The notes below the pieces were generated by a model that saw only the letters and a list, made by a program, of their open reading frames with translations, searched no databases and was not told the DNA's origin. From Treponema_B putidum (GTDB lineage Bacteria; Spirochaetota; Spirochaetia; Treponematales; Treponemataceae), in NCBI RefSeq assembly GCF_007830595.1, contig NZ_VLLD01000001.1: a stretch of 64,000 nt of DNA. One strand, 5' to 3'. The translations under genes were made by a program, and so were the position numbers. Positions 43,586-51,846 of this stretch are shown here, one piece after another. Every line of letters starts with the position of its first letter. The stretch's first letter is position 1.

Positions 43586-44299
43586 ATGAATACAATTACT
43601 ATTGTAAACGGAACTGTGTGGATTTTTGCCATTATACTGACATCTTTCGTCGTCATCCAAGCAGCTGTATTTCTAAAAAAAGCTTTAAGTTTTAACAAGA
43701 AACATAAACTGCTCACGGAAGAAGAGGTAACGATTTCAGTAAGAACCGGAATTTTTTCAATTATTGGGCCCGCTTTTTCCGTAATGGTAGCGGCATTAAC
43801 AATTATGGCTATGTTGGGTTCCGGAGCAGCATTTATGCGCATTGGAGTTATCGGGTCTGCAAATTACGAGTTAATGTTAGCCGGAATTGCAGCAGATGCT
43901 TTGGGTGTAGAGCTTGCAAATGCTAACATAACAACAGGTGTTTTCATTTTAGTTCTTTATGCAATGATTCTAGGAAGCGCTCCTTACTTTATCAACTGCT
44001 TTTTTAGTTTAAAACCAATGGAACGTTCTTTGATAAAAAATAAAAATATTGAAGGCAGTTTTGCAAAAATAGTTGGTTTTATCGCATCTATAGCTCTTAT
44101 AGGCTATTTTGCAATCGACAATTTCCGCAAGGGAAAGGTTGAAGCTATAGTAATGTTTATTTCAGGCGGTATAACTCTATTATTGTCGATGTACGCAGAA
44201 AAATCCAAGAAAAAATGGATCTACGAATGGATGCTGGCCATTGCTTTGGTTGTAGGGCTCGGCAGTTCGATTATTTTAACTGAATTTATTTTTAAATAG
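43586..44299 (+). CDS. DUF5058-family membrane protein
   Basis: 237 residues and about six hydrophobic segments, with no signal peptide. The segments FSIIGPAFSVMVAALTIMAMLGSGAAFMRIG match the DUF5058 family, whose members are usually paired with a second membrane protein as here. The pair probably forms a two-part transporter for the substrate of the downstream dipeptidase. This is inference from context. AGGAGG precedes the start. Confidence 0.78.
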   Translation: MNTITIVNGTVWIFAIILTSFVVIQAAVFLKKALSFNKKHKLLTEEEVTISVRTGIFSIIGPAFSVMVAALTIMAMLGSGAAFMRIGVIGSANYELMLAGIAADALGVELANANITTGVFILVLYAMILGSAPYFINCFFSLKPMERSLIKNKNIEGSFAKIVGFIASIALIGYFAIDNFRKGKVEAIVMFISGGITLLLSMYAEKSKKKWIYEWMLAIALVVGLGSSIILTEFIFK

Positions 44300-44308
44300 G
44301 AGATTTTT

Positions 44309-45004
44309 ATGGAAACTACTAATAACTTAGTTACTGATTACGAAAACAAATTTATTCCCGGTATTCATAAATGGGGAAGACTTTCAATGCTCATAGCACT
44401 CATACTTTCATTTCTGCCTATAGGATACATGTATTTTGTAAAGGGATGGAGTGAAAGCGCTTCCGCCTTTGCAAGCGTAACTATTGCTATAGCATCATTC
44501 GGCATAGGCATGTGGCTGACCGAACCGATGAGTTATTTTCCTATACTCGGCAGTGCAGGAACTTATATGGGGTATTTTGCAGGAAATGTCTCAAACATGA
44601 GAGTACCTGTAGCTCTTTCAATTCAAAATGCTCTTAAATCAGATGTAACTGAACCGCGTGGAAATATTGCAACTATTATTGCTGTTGCAACTTCAGTATT
44701 TGTAAATTTGTGTATTCTACTGATTGTAATTATTGTAGGTCAAAAACTACTTACAGTTTTCCCGCCGGTAGTAATTAAATCTTTTAAATATGTTTTGCCG
44801 TCTCTATTTGGATCACTTATTGTAATGCGCTTTAAAGGAGAACCGAAAAAAGCCATCAAATATTTTATCCCGACTGCTATTATATACTATCTGATAGGAT
44901 TCATACCGGGCATAGGCACTTTTAAATTGGCAATAGTTATCGGCGGTACTATTATATATGGTTATATTTTTCACAAAATTGAAAAAAACAAAAAGGCGGA
45001 GTAA
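44309..45004 (+). CDS. membrane protein, partner of DUF5058 protein
   Basis: 231 residues with six hydrophobic segments. The conserved-looking PMSYFPILGSAGTYMGYFAGNVSNMRVP segment lies between helices. I do not recognise a named family. It starts ten bases after the DUF5058 gene and ends directly before the dipeptidase ATG, so the three genes are translated together. A two-subunit permease is the most likely interpretation. Confidence 0.75.
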   Translation: METTNNLVTDYENKFIPGIHKWGRLSMLIALILSFLPIGYMYFVKGWSESASAFASVTIAIASFGIGMWLTEPMSYFPILGSAGTYMGYFAGNVSNMRVPVALSIQNALKSDVTEPRGNIATIIAVATSVFVNLCILLIVIIVGQKLLTVFPPVVIKSFKYVLPSLFGSLIVMRFKGEPKKAIKYFIPTAIIYYLIGFIPGIGTFKLAIVIGGTIIYGYIFHKIEKNKKAE

Positions 45005-45982
45005 ATGAATTATATCGATCTGCATTGCGACACTTTAATGTTGACATGGAAAGAAGAACCTGGAGAAACGGTTGTATCCAATAAATCTTTTTCCGTAGAT
45101 TTTGAGAGGTTAAAAAAATCAGGGGCATATGCTCAGTTTTTTGCTATTTTTATGTTAACCGAATCTATATTCAAATTTATAAAAAGACCTGTAATTTCGG
45201 ATGATGAATACATCGAAAGCTTACTCGATCAAATAAAAAGAAATATAGAGAAAGTTGATTATGTAAAAATATGCAAATCCTATGACGAGTTTTTAAAAAA
45301 TAAAAGCCAAAATATCATATCTGCTTTTTTAACTCTCGAAGACGGAAGAGCTGTCAATGGCGATCTAAAACGGCTTGATCACTTTTATGAAAAGGGCATT
45401 AGGTTAATAACTTTAACATGGAATAATGAAAACTGTATAGGTTTTCCCAATTCAAAAGACCCTGCGATTATGAATAGGGGATTAAAGCCGTTTGGAATTG
45501 AGCTTATTGAACGTATGAATAAATTGGGTATAATCATTGATGTAAGCCATCTTTCTGATGGAGGCTTTTATGATGTAGCAAAATACTCAAAAAAACCGTT
45601 TACAGCATCGCATTCGAATTCCCGCATATTAAGTCCTCATACAAGAAATATGACTGATGATATGATAAAGGTATTGGCGGACAAGGGCGGAGTGATGGGA
45701 CTTAATTTAGGGCCGGAATTTTTAAATGAAGATATAACAAGTAAAGACAGCACCGTTGCCTTAATGGTTAAACATCTAAACCACCAAAAAAATATAGGAG
45801 GAATAGAAGTTCTAGCACTCGGTTCGGATTTCGATGGAGTTTTCGGTAACTTGGAAGTTAACAGCTGTGATAAGTATTATCTTCTTTTTGATGCGCTTAA
45901 AAAAGACGGATGGACGGAACATGAAATAGAAATGTTAGCGTATAAAAATGCCGAAAGATTTCTAAAAGATGTCCTTAAATAG
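45005..45982 (+). CDS. M19-family membrane-dipeptidase-like enzyme
   Basis: 325 residues. M19 metallopeptidases cut dipeptides, including Cys-Gly. Metal and active-site regions are visible: IDLHCDT (His, Asp), TLEDGRAV (Glu), IIDVSHLSDGGF (His), TASHSNSR (His) and LGSDFDG (Asp). No signal peptide is present, so it is cytoplasmic and would act on imported dipeptides. It is the last gene of the operon and is followed by a terminator hairpin. Confidence 0.92.
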   Translation: MNYIDLHCDTLMLTWKEEPGETVVSNKSFSVDFERLKKSGAYAQFFAIFMLTESIFKFIKRPVISDDEYIESLLDQIKRNIEKVDYVKICKSYDEFLKNKSQNIISAFLTLEDGRAVNGDLKRLDHFYEKGIRLITLTWNNENCIGFPNSKDPAIMNRGLKPFGIELIERMNKLGIIIDVSHLSDGGFYDVAKYSKKPFTASHSNSRILSPHTRNMTDDMIKVLADKGGVMGLNLGPEFLNEDITSKDSTVALMVKHLNHQKNIGGIEVLALGSDFDGVFGNLEVNSCDKYYLLFDALKKDGWTEHEIEMLAYKNAERFLKDVLK

Positions 45983-45997
45983 AACATTGAATAATAA

Positions 45998-46031
45998 GGA
46001 ACCTCTAAAAGCTTCAGTTTTTAGAGGTTCC
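45998..46031 (+). terminator. stem-loop after the dipeptidase gene
   Basis: GGAACCTCTAAAA (45998-46010) pairs with TTTTAGAGGTTCC (46019-46031). No clean T-run follows. The core CCTCTAAAAGCTT recurs at 61058-61070, so this is a repeated terminator-like element. Confidence 0.7.
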
Positions 46032-46063
46032 CCCTCGATTTAATTATTAAAGTTAAAAGTGAT

Positions 46064-46087
46064 ACACAAAGTGTGACACAAAGTGTG
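46064..46087. promoter_or_regulatory. duplicated ACACAAAGTGTG operator-like site
   Basis: Two directly adjacent identical 12-base copies of ACACAAAGTGTG (46064-46075 and 46076-46087), each an inverted repeat ACAC-AAA-GTGT. They lie eight bases before the -35 box of the next promoter, the usual place for an activator or repressor pair. Confidence 0.72.
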
Positions 46088-46095
46088 TCCATCTA

Positions 46096-46124
46096 TTGAC
46101 AGAAAACCCATTTTTTTTTATACT
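46096..46124 (+). promoter_or_regulatory. promoter of the zinc-ribbon microprotein
   Basis: TTGACA (46096-46101) and TATACT (46119-46124) are separated by 17 bases. This is close to a full consensus. Confidence 0.82.
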
Positions 46125-46159
46125 TATCAAGATAGCGTAACAATAACTAGGAGGCACAT

Positions 46160-46330
46160 ATGGCTGGTGCAAGTAAAAACTCACGAACTGCTGCTGCGAC
46201 TCAAAAATTTAATTGTCCCTGCGGCGGAGAAATCGTATTAAAAACAATGGTCGATAACGGTAAGATTAAAAATATTGCAGAATGTTCAAAATGTAAAAGA
46301 GTTGAACGACGACCTAAAGACTTTCATTAA
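46160..46330 (+). CDS. 56-residue zinc-ribbon-like protein
   Basis: A short gene with CxC-x24-CxxC (NCPCGG and CSKCKR), likely one zinc ribbon, and a basic C-terminus (KRVERRPKDFH). AGGAGG lies five bases before the ATG, and a strong promoter with paired operator-like repeats is upstream. I do not recognise a named family. The basic tail suggests nucleic-acid or ribosome binding. It is upstream of purF on the same strand, but a possible hairpin lies in between. Confidence 0.83.
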   Translation: MAGASKNSRTAAATQKFNCPCGGEIVLKTMVDNGKIKNIAECSKCKRVERRPKDFH

Positions 46331-46435
46331 TCGATCCGGTTTTAAAGTTCTTAAAACGCCGAAGAGGGAGGCTCTTTCTGTAAGATGAGGGTCTCCCTTT
46401 GTTATTTTTGCGAAATTTAAGGAGAATAGGGAAAA

Positions 46436-47899
46436 ATGAGCAAGGATGATATTTTTAAATCGAGTTTGGGGGAAGAATGCGGAATTGCGGCTGTTTGGGA
46501 TTCAAATTCCTATAAGACGGAAAATCCTGAAAGGCTGCCTTTCAGGCTGGATGATGCTGCCCGCTCGGTTTTCTATGCTCTTTTTTCTCTTCAGCATAGG
46601 GGACAGGAGGCTGCCGGTATGGCTGTTTCAAACGGAAAACACATCCGAGTCTTCAAAAAACCCGGCCTTGTTTCAAACATTTTTACCGAGCACGATATAT
46701 CGAACCTTCAAGGCTATGCTGCCATAGGCCACACCCGATATTCGACTACGGGCTCTTCTTCTTTTGGAAATATCCAGCCCTTTTATATAGAAACAATGCA
46801 CGGGCCTATAGCCCTTGCTCATAACGGAAACCTTGTAAACGCCCCGCATTTAAGGCAAAAACTTTTGGAAAGAGGGGTAGGCCTTTCTTCTACCTCGGAT
46901 ACCGAAGTTATGATTATGATGCTTGCCGCTGCCAAGGGCGATTCTTGGGCGGAGCGTATAGCTTCGTGTATGCGAGAATGGGAAGGAGCTTTTTCGATTG
47001 CCGTTTTAACGGTTGAAGGCATCTACATAGCCAGAGACCCTTGGGGCTTCAGGCCTCTTTGTGTCGGAAGTTTTCAGGACGGAGTATCGGTTGCAGCAAG
47101 CGAGTCTTGTGCTCTTTTAACCCTTGGATGCAAGGATTTTACTGAGGTAAAAGCCGGTGAAATTCTAAAACTTATAGACAACGGAGCCGAGCTTTGTATG
47201 CGCATTCCGCCTAAGGAGCCTCTTTCCCCATGTATCTTTGAGTACGTCTACTTTGCCCGCCCCGACTCGGTTTGGAACAATGCATCGGTTCATGTATCCC
47301 GTGTAAATTTCGGCAAGGAGCTTGCAAAAAATGCCCCCGTTGATGCCGATATAGTTATAGCCATTCCCGACTCGTCCCGTTCGGCGGCCATAGGCTATTC
47401 CCAAGAATCGGGCATCCCTTATGATGAAGGCTTTTCAAAAAACCGCTACATAGGACGCACCTTTATTCAGCCTACACAAAAATTGCGGGACCAAGGCGTT
47501 GCGATGAAATTCAATGTTCTTTCAGAAGCTGTCCAAGGAAAACGCATCATAGTGGTTGATGACAGCATCGTCAGAGGAAGCACCATGGGACCCTTAATCA
47601 AAATGCTTAGGGGAGCGGGTGCAAAAGAAGTACACATCAGAATATCTTCTCCTCCTGTACGGTACTCCTGCTTTATGGGCGTAGATATGGGAAACCCCGA
47701 AAACCTCATCGCCCACAAAAAAACGGTTGAAGAAATCAGGGAACACATCGGAGCCGACTCCTTAGTTTATCTGTCCCAAGAAAGTATGCTCAAGGCTATG
47801 AAAGATGCCGGAGCAAACACCCGCTTTTGCTGTGCCTGCTTTGACGGTAAATACCCCGTCGATGTCAGTGCCGCCGCCGATAAGAACAGCTTTGAGTAG
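46436..47899 (+). CDS. purF: amidophosphoribosyltransferase
   Basis: 487 residues. PurF makes 5-phosphoribosylamine from PRPP and glutamine, the first step of purine synthesis. The glutaminase Cys is residue 15 (EECGIAAVW), so a propeptide must be removed. The PRPP motif VVDDSIVRGSTM is intact. Four Cys matching the Bacillus-type Fe-S ligands are seen (SPCIFEY, RYSCFMG, and both Cys of CACF). GGAGA precedes the ATG. No other purine synthesis genes are beside it. Confidence 0.96.
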   Translation: MSKDDIFKSSLGEECGIAAVWDSNSYKTENPERLPFRLDDAARSVFYALFSLQHRGQEAAGMAVSNGKHIRVFKKPGLVSNIFTEHDISNLQGYAAIGHTRYSTTGSSSFGNIQPFYIETMHGPIALAHNGNLVNAPHLRQKLLERGVGLSSTSDTEVMIMMLAAAKGDSWAERIASCMREWEGAFSIAVLTVEGIYIARDPWGFRPLCVGSFQDGVSVAASESCALLTLGCKDFTEVKAGEILKLIDNGAELCMRIPPKEPLSPCIFEYVYFARPDSVWNNASVHVSRVNFGKELAKNAPVDADIVIAIPDSSRSAAIGYSQESGIPYDEGFSKNRYIGRTFIQPTQKLRDQGVAMKFNVLSEAVQGKRIIVVDDSIVRGSTMGPLIKMLRGAGAKEVHIRISSPPVRYSCFMGVDMGNPENLIAHKKTVEEIREHIGADSLVYLSQESMLKAMKDAGANTRFCCACFDGKYPVDVSAAADKNSFE

Positions 47900-47964
47900 A
47901 GAGCTCCTACCTTGAAAATTTTACTGATTTAATTAAAATGTATATCATATTGTGGAGATAAAAT

Positions 47965-48831
47965 ATGTTATGGAATGAACAAACGGAAAAATATTTTTTC
48001 AAAGAAGCTCTAAAATCTTTTGCCTCCCCTGAACAACTTTTTTATAACTTACAATCCGGCTATTATGCGTATATACCCAAAGATTTTGATTCTGAAGGAC
48101 AAACACTGCAAAGCAGAAATTCACTTATAGGTCGATTTACAGAAAAATGGTGTAAACAAATTTTTTCTCCTATTGCTGAAGAATTCGGTTTATACGCTAT
48201 TAATGGTGTAGTTTGTGAAGAAATTGCACTGACGAAATCGTCCAGTGCCGATCTGGCGCTTTGTACCAAAAATACTATCAATCAAAAAGCAGAAGATATA
48301 AAATTCATTTTTGAAATAAAAATGAGTATTGTTTCAAATTATCGCTTTGAACAACCTGATACTTTAACTTTAATCGGAGATTATAAAAGTCATAAAGGAA
48401 ATCCGTCTCTGCTTAGATCAGATTCAATGTTAAAAGCTATAGGAAAATCTATTAATATTAGAGTTTCCGGTTCAAATGCAAATACTATCCCGATAATCAT
48501 TTTAGGTAACAGTCCAATAACATCTACATATTCAAAAAAAGTTGATTTTTTAAAATCAGCCGGAGTTATTCAGGGCTTTTATAGTTTAAACCCAAATCCT
48601 ACAAAATCGGATTTTATTTTTGAATCTCCTGAAAAAGGTTTTATAACAATTACTGATGAACATGAGTTGAAGAATTTATGTAAACGAATTTTATCGGAAG
48701 AACGGCATTATTTTTCTTCTATGATTTCAAAAAAACAACTTGGCAAGATAATAAGTATTGCGGCAAAAGAAATTGATGATGTTAAAAAAGGTGAAAAATT
48801 CTTAAAATTATTGCGAGGTTGTAATGAATAA
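47965..48831 (+). CDS. probable type II restriction endonuclease
   Basis: 288 residues. No close family is recognised, but a PD-(D/E)XK-like arrangement is visible, with Asp96 (SADLAL) and Glu117-x-Lys119 (FIFEIKMS). It overlaps the DNA methyltransferase gene by eight bases, the classic layout of a type II system. The recognition site cannot be read from the sequence. The AT-richness and lack of neighbours with related functions fit acquisition by transfer. Confidence 0.72.
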   Translation: MLWNEQTEKYFFKEALKSFASPEQLFYNLQSGYYAYIPKDFDSEGQTLQSRNSLIGRFTEKWCKQIFSPIAEEFGLYAINGVVCEEIALTKSSSADLALCTKNTINQKAEDIKFIFEIKMSIVSNYRFEQPDTLTLIGDYKSHKGNPSLLRSDSMLKAIGKSINIRVSGSNANTIPIIILGNSPITSTYSKKVDFLKSAGVIQGFYSLNPNPTKSDFIFESPEKGFITITDEHELKNLCKRILSEERHYFSSMISKKQLGKIISIAAKEIDDVKKGEKFLKLLRGCNE

Positions 48832-49720
48832 ATCCGGTACTGAAACTAGCAGCTTTGGAGTTAGAGGCAGAATAAACCATGATTCCAGTAAATTTTATGA
48901 TTCAAGATTATATAAAGAATTAGAAAAAAAAGAGCAAATTATTTCGGATATCGAGAATCCTTTTCCGGAAGAATTACTTGATTCTATTATATTAGGTTCT
49001 TGTGAAAATATGAGTCAGATACCTGATAATTCTTTGCATTTAATGATAACATCTCCCCCCTACAATGTATCGAAAGAATATGATGATGATTTATCATTAG
49101 AGGAGTATTTAAAACTTCTTGAAAATGCTTTTTCCGAAACATATCGGGTGCTTGTAAATGGAGGGAGGGCATGTATAAATGTTGCAAATTTAGGACGTAA
49201 GCCGTATATTCCATTATCCGATTATATTTCAAAAATGATGGTTGATATAGGTTTTAATATGCGTGGAGAAATTATTTGGAATAAGGCGGCAAGTGCTAGT
49301 CCTTCAACAGCATGGGGCAGTTGGCAAAGCGCGTCAAATCCTACATTAAGAGATATTCATGAATATATCTTAGTTTTCTCAAAAGGAGATTATAAACGTC
49401 CACAATTACAAAAAGAAAATACTATACAACGCGAAGAATTTATGGAATGGACTAAGTCAATTTGGACAATGAATGCTGAAAGTGCAAAGAGAGTGGGGCA
49501 TCCGGCTCCCTTTCCAATTGAATTGCCTTATAGATTAATTCAATTATACTCTTTTAAAAATGATATAGTTTTGGATCCTTTTATGGGCAGTGGAACGACG
49601 GCTATAGGAGCTTTGAAATCTCAACGGCATTATATAGGGTATGAAATAAATAATGATTATATAAATTTAGCAAATGAAAGGATTTATCCATATAAAATCG
49701 ATAATCAGTTGTTTGCATAG
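48824..49720 (+). CDS. type II DNA methyltransferase (N4-cytosine or N6-adenine)
   Basis: 298 residues. The catalytic motif SPPY (residues 77-80) lies near the N-terminus and the SAM motif DPFMGSGTT (about residue 251) near the C-terminus, so this is a beta-class amino-methyltransferase. SPPY is common in m4C enzymes but also occurs in m6A enzymes. It overlaps the presumed endonuclease gene and would protect the chromosome. No vsr or controller gene is seen. Confidence 0.9.
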   Translation: MNKSGTETSSFGVRGRINHDSSKFYDSRLYKELEKKEQIISDIENPFPEELLDSIILGSCENMSQIPDNSLHLMITSPPYNVSKEYDDDLSLEEYLKLLENAFSETYRVLVNGGRACINVANLGRKPYIPLSDYISKMMVDIGFNMRGEIIWNKAASASPSTAWGSWQSASNPTLRDIHEYILVFSKGDYKRPQLQKENTIQREEFMEWTKSIWTMNAESAKRVGHPAPFPIELPYRLIQLYSFKNDIVLDPFMGSGTTAIGALKSQRHYIGYEINNDYINLANERIYPYKIDNQLFA

Positions 49721-49762
49721 TTGTAATTACTTTAAAGCAAGAATTTTGTATGGGAATTAAAC

Positions 49763-50281
49763 ATGAAAAAACTTATATTATTTTTTTGTGCTATTTTTAC
49801 AGTAGTTATTGTATTGATATTTATACCGAAATCGGTAATCGGTAAAAATAAAAATGACGAAAAATTTGTGTTATACAACACTAATATAAATACCATATAT
49901 TTTGATTCTATAAAATTAGATGTAAAAGGCTCAACAGAAACTGTTAGACTTACTAAAACTGAATATGATAATTCTATTTGGGATATAGGTTTTGAAGTCT
50001 TAACGGAAAATATACCTGTAGATTTTAAATATAACGGAATTTTAAAATTAATGATTTTTGATGAAGAAAATAATCTAATAGAGAGTAAAGAAATTAATTC
50101 GGTAGAGAGGTTTGTCTTTTCCGGTAAAGATTTATCAAATATTAAAATTGCTGCTTTTTGGAGAGATGTATTTAAAATTTCAGGTAAATATATTGATTTA
50201 ATTTTATTAGTAGAAAAGGAAGATTCTCAATTATCAGGTTATCCTATTAGATGTTTTTTAGGTCCTATTGTAACTCCATAA
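49763..50281 (+). CDS. membrane-anchored hypothetical protein
   Basis: 172 residues with an N-terminal hydrophobic segment (LILFFCAIFTVVIVLIFI), then a beta-rich domain (FVLYNTNINTIYFDSIKLD). No family recognised. It follows the methyltransferase gene by 42 bases and may have come with it, but nothing in the protein indicates a defence role. Confidence 0.72.
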   Translation: MKKLILFFCAIFTVVIVLIFIPKSVIGKNKNDEKFVLYNTNINTIYFDSIKLDVKGSTETVRLTKTEYDNSIWDIGFEVLTENIPVDFKYNGILKLMIFDEENNLIESKEINSVERFVFSGKDLSNIKIAAFWRDVFKISGKYIDLILLVEKEDSQLSGYPIRCFLGPIVTP

Positions 50282-50379
50282 TAAGGTTAAAGATTCCTGC
50301 TTGATCTTTTTCTTTTTTTTCAATTGCAAAATTTGCCTCTTTTTGATATAATATCCCTAGTAATTATTTAGGGGGAAAT

Positions 50380-51846
50380 ATGATTTATACATCGGAAAGT
50401 CTGCTTGAAGCTGCAAAAAACGCCGTTCCTAAGGCGGAGCTTGTAACTTTACGCATTCACCGCACAAGGGATACTTTCTTTGCGGCTCAGGATGGAGCTT
50501 TTGAATCTTCCGGTTATTCGGCTGATCAGGGGTTTATGGTTGAAGTCTTGTATAAGGGGCATATTGCTTATGGGGCAACTCAAAATATGACGCCTCAAGG
50601 GGCTGCCGAAGCTGCCCGCCAAGCCTTTAATGCCGCTCAAACCGCTTCAGCCTTTAAAATTGCCGATTTTGACAAAAATGTCAGGCCGGATACGGAATTA
50701 AAATACGAGACTCTTAGGGGTAAAAAGACCCGCCCTTCCAAAACGGAAATTTTCGATTATCTTTTTGAGATATGCAATATTTTAAAAGTCTCTGATGAAG
50801 TTATTGACACTCATGCCTATGTAAATTTAGGCGAAGAGGTAATAGAGCTTTTAAGTTCAGGCGGGGCAAAAATCTTACAAGATTTTTACACAATAGGTTC
50901 AAGTTTCGGTGCTGCTGCCCGCCGAGGGGACATAATCCAAAGACGGACTTATAATGGCTCAGGTGCCCGTACCTTTCAGGGCGGCTATGAGTTTTTAAAC
51001 TTTGCCAAATCCAAGGTAGAGGCCAAAAGGGTTGGGAATGAAGTAATAGAGCTCTTGGGAGCCGAGTCCTGTCCTTCCGACAGGCGTACCCTCGTTCTTA
51101 TGCCCGACCAAATGCTTTTGCAAATTCACGAAAGTGTCGGCCATCCCTTGGAAATTGACCGCATTTTAGGTGATGAAAGAAACTTTGCAGGCGGCAGTTT
51201 TATAAAGCCTGAAGATATAGGAAGCTTCCAATACGGCTCACGCCTTATGAATATCTGCTATGATCCTACAATTCCATATCAGCTTGCCACCTTTGCCGCC
51301 GACCAGACGGGAGCTCAGGCAAAGAAAACCTTTATAATCAAGGACGGAATTTTAGTCTGTGCCTTGGGAAGCCTCGAAAGTGCAGGCCGCCTCTATGCAG
51401 GCAAACCCGTTCCGCCGGACAAGATGGTCGCAAACCAAAGAGCAACCTCGTGGAACCGGCCGCCGATAGACAGAATGGCAAACCTAAACCTTGAACCGGG
51501 AACCAGCAGCTTTGATCAAATAATTTCTTCAATCGAAAAAGGAATTATTATGACATCGAACCGCTCATGGTCGATAGACGATTACCGCAATAAATTTCAA
51601 TTCGGATGCGAATACGGCCAATTAATCGAAAACGGAAAAATTACCAAAACCGTACGCGACCCGAACTACCGAGGTGTATCTCAAAACTTTTGGCGAAACC
51701 TCTGTGCCGTAGGCGACAAATCCACATTCCATGTTTACGGAACGCCTAACTGCGGTAAGGGAGAACCGAATCAGGTTATCAGTGTAGGACACGCAAGTCC
51801 TGTATGCGCATTTTCTGATGTAGAAGTTTTTGGAGGCGGAAAATGA
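50380..51846 (+). CDS. tldD: TldD-type metalloprotease
   Basis: 488 residues. TldD with TldE forms a zinc-dependent protease that trims modified or antitoxin-like peptides. The HEXXXH motif is at residues 250-255 (IHESVGH). The C-terminal domain with CGKGEPNQVISVGHASP is also present. GGGG precedes the ATG. The stop overlaps the start of the TldE gene by four bases, as expected for the heterodimer. No peptide-modification gene is nearby. Confidence 0.95.
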   Translation: MIYTSESLLEAAKNAVPKAELVTLRIHRTRDTFFAAQDGAFESSGYSADQGFMVEVLYKGHIAYGATQNMTPQGAAEAARQAFNAAQTASAFKIADFDKNVRPDTELKYETLRGKKTRPSKTEIFDYLFEICNILKVSDEVIDTHAYVNLGEEVIELLSSGGAKILQDFYTIGSSFGAAARRGDIIQRRTYNGSGARTFQGGYEFLNFAKSKVEAKRVGNEVIELLGAESCPSDRRTLVLMPDQMLLQIHESVGHPLEIDRILGDERNFAGGSFIKPEDIGSFQYGSRLMNICYDPTIPYQLATFAADQTGAQAKKTFIIKDGILVCALGSLESAGRLYAGKPVPPDKMVANQRATSWNRPPIDRMANLNLEPGTSSFDQIISSIEKGIIMTSNRSWSIDDYRNKFQFGCEYGQLIENGKITKTVRDPNYRGVSQNFWRNLCAVGDKSTFHVYGTPNCGKGEPNQVISVGHASPVCAFSDVEVFGGGK

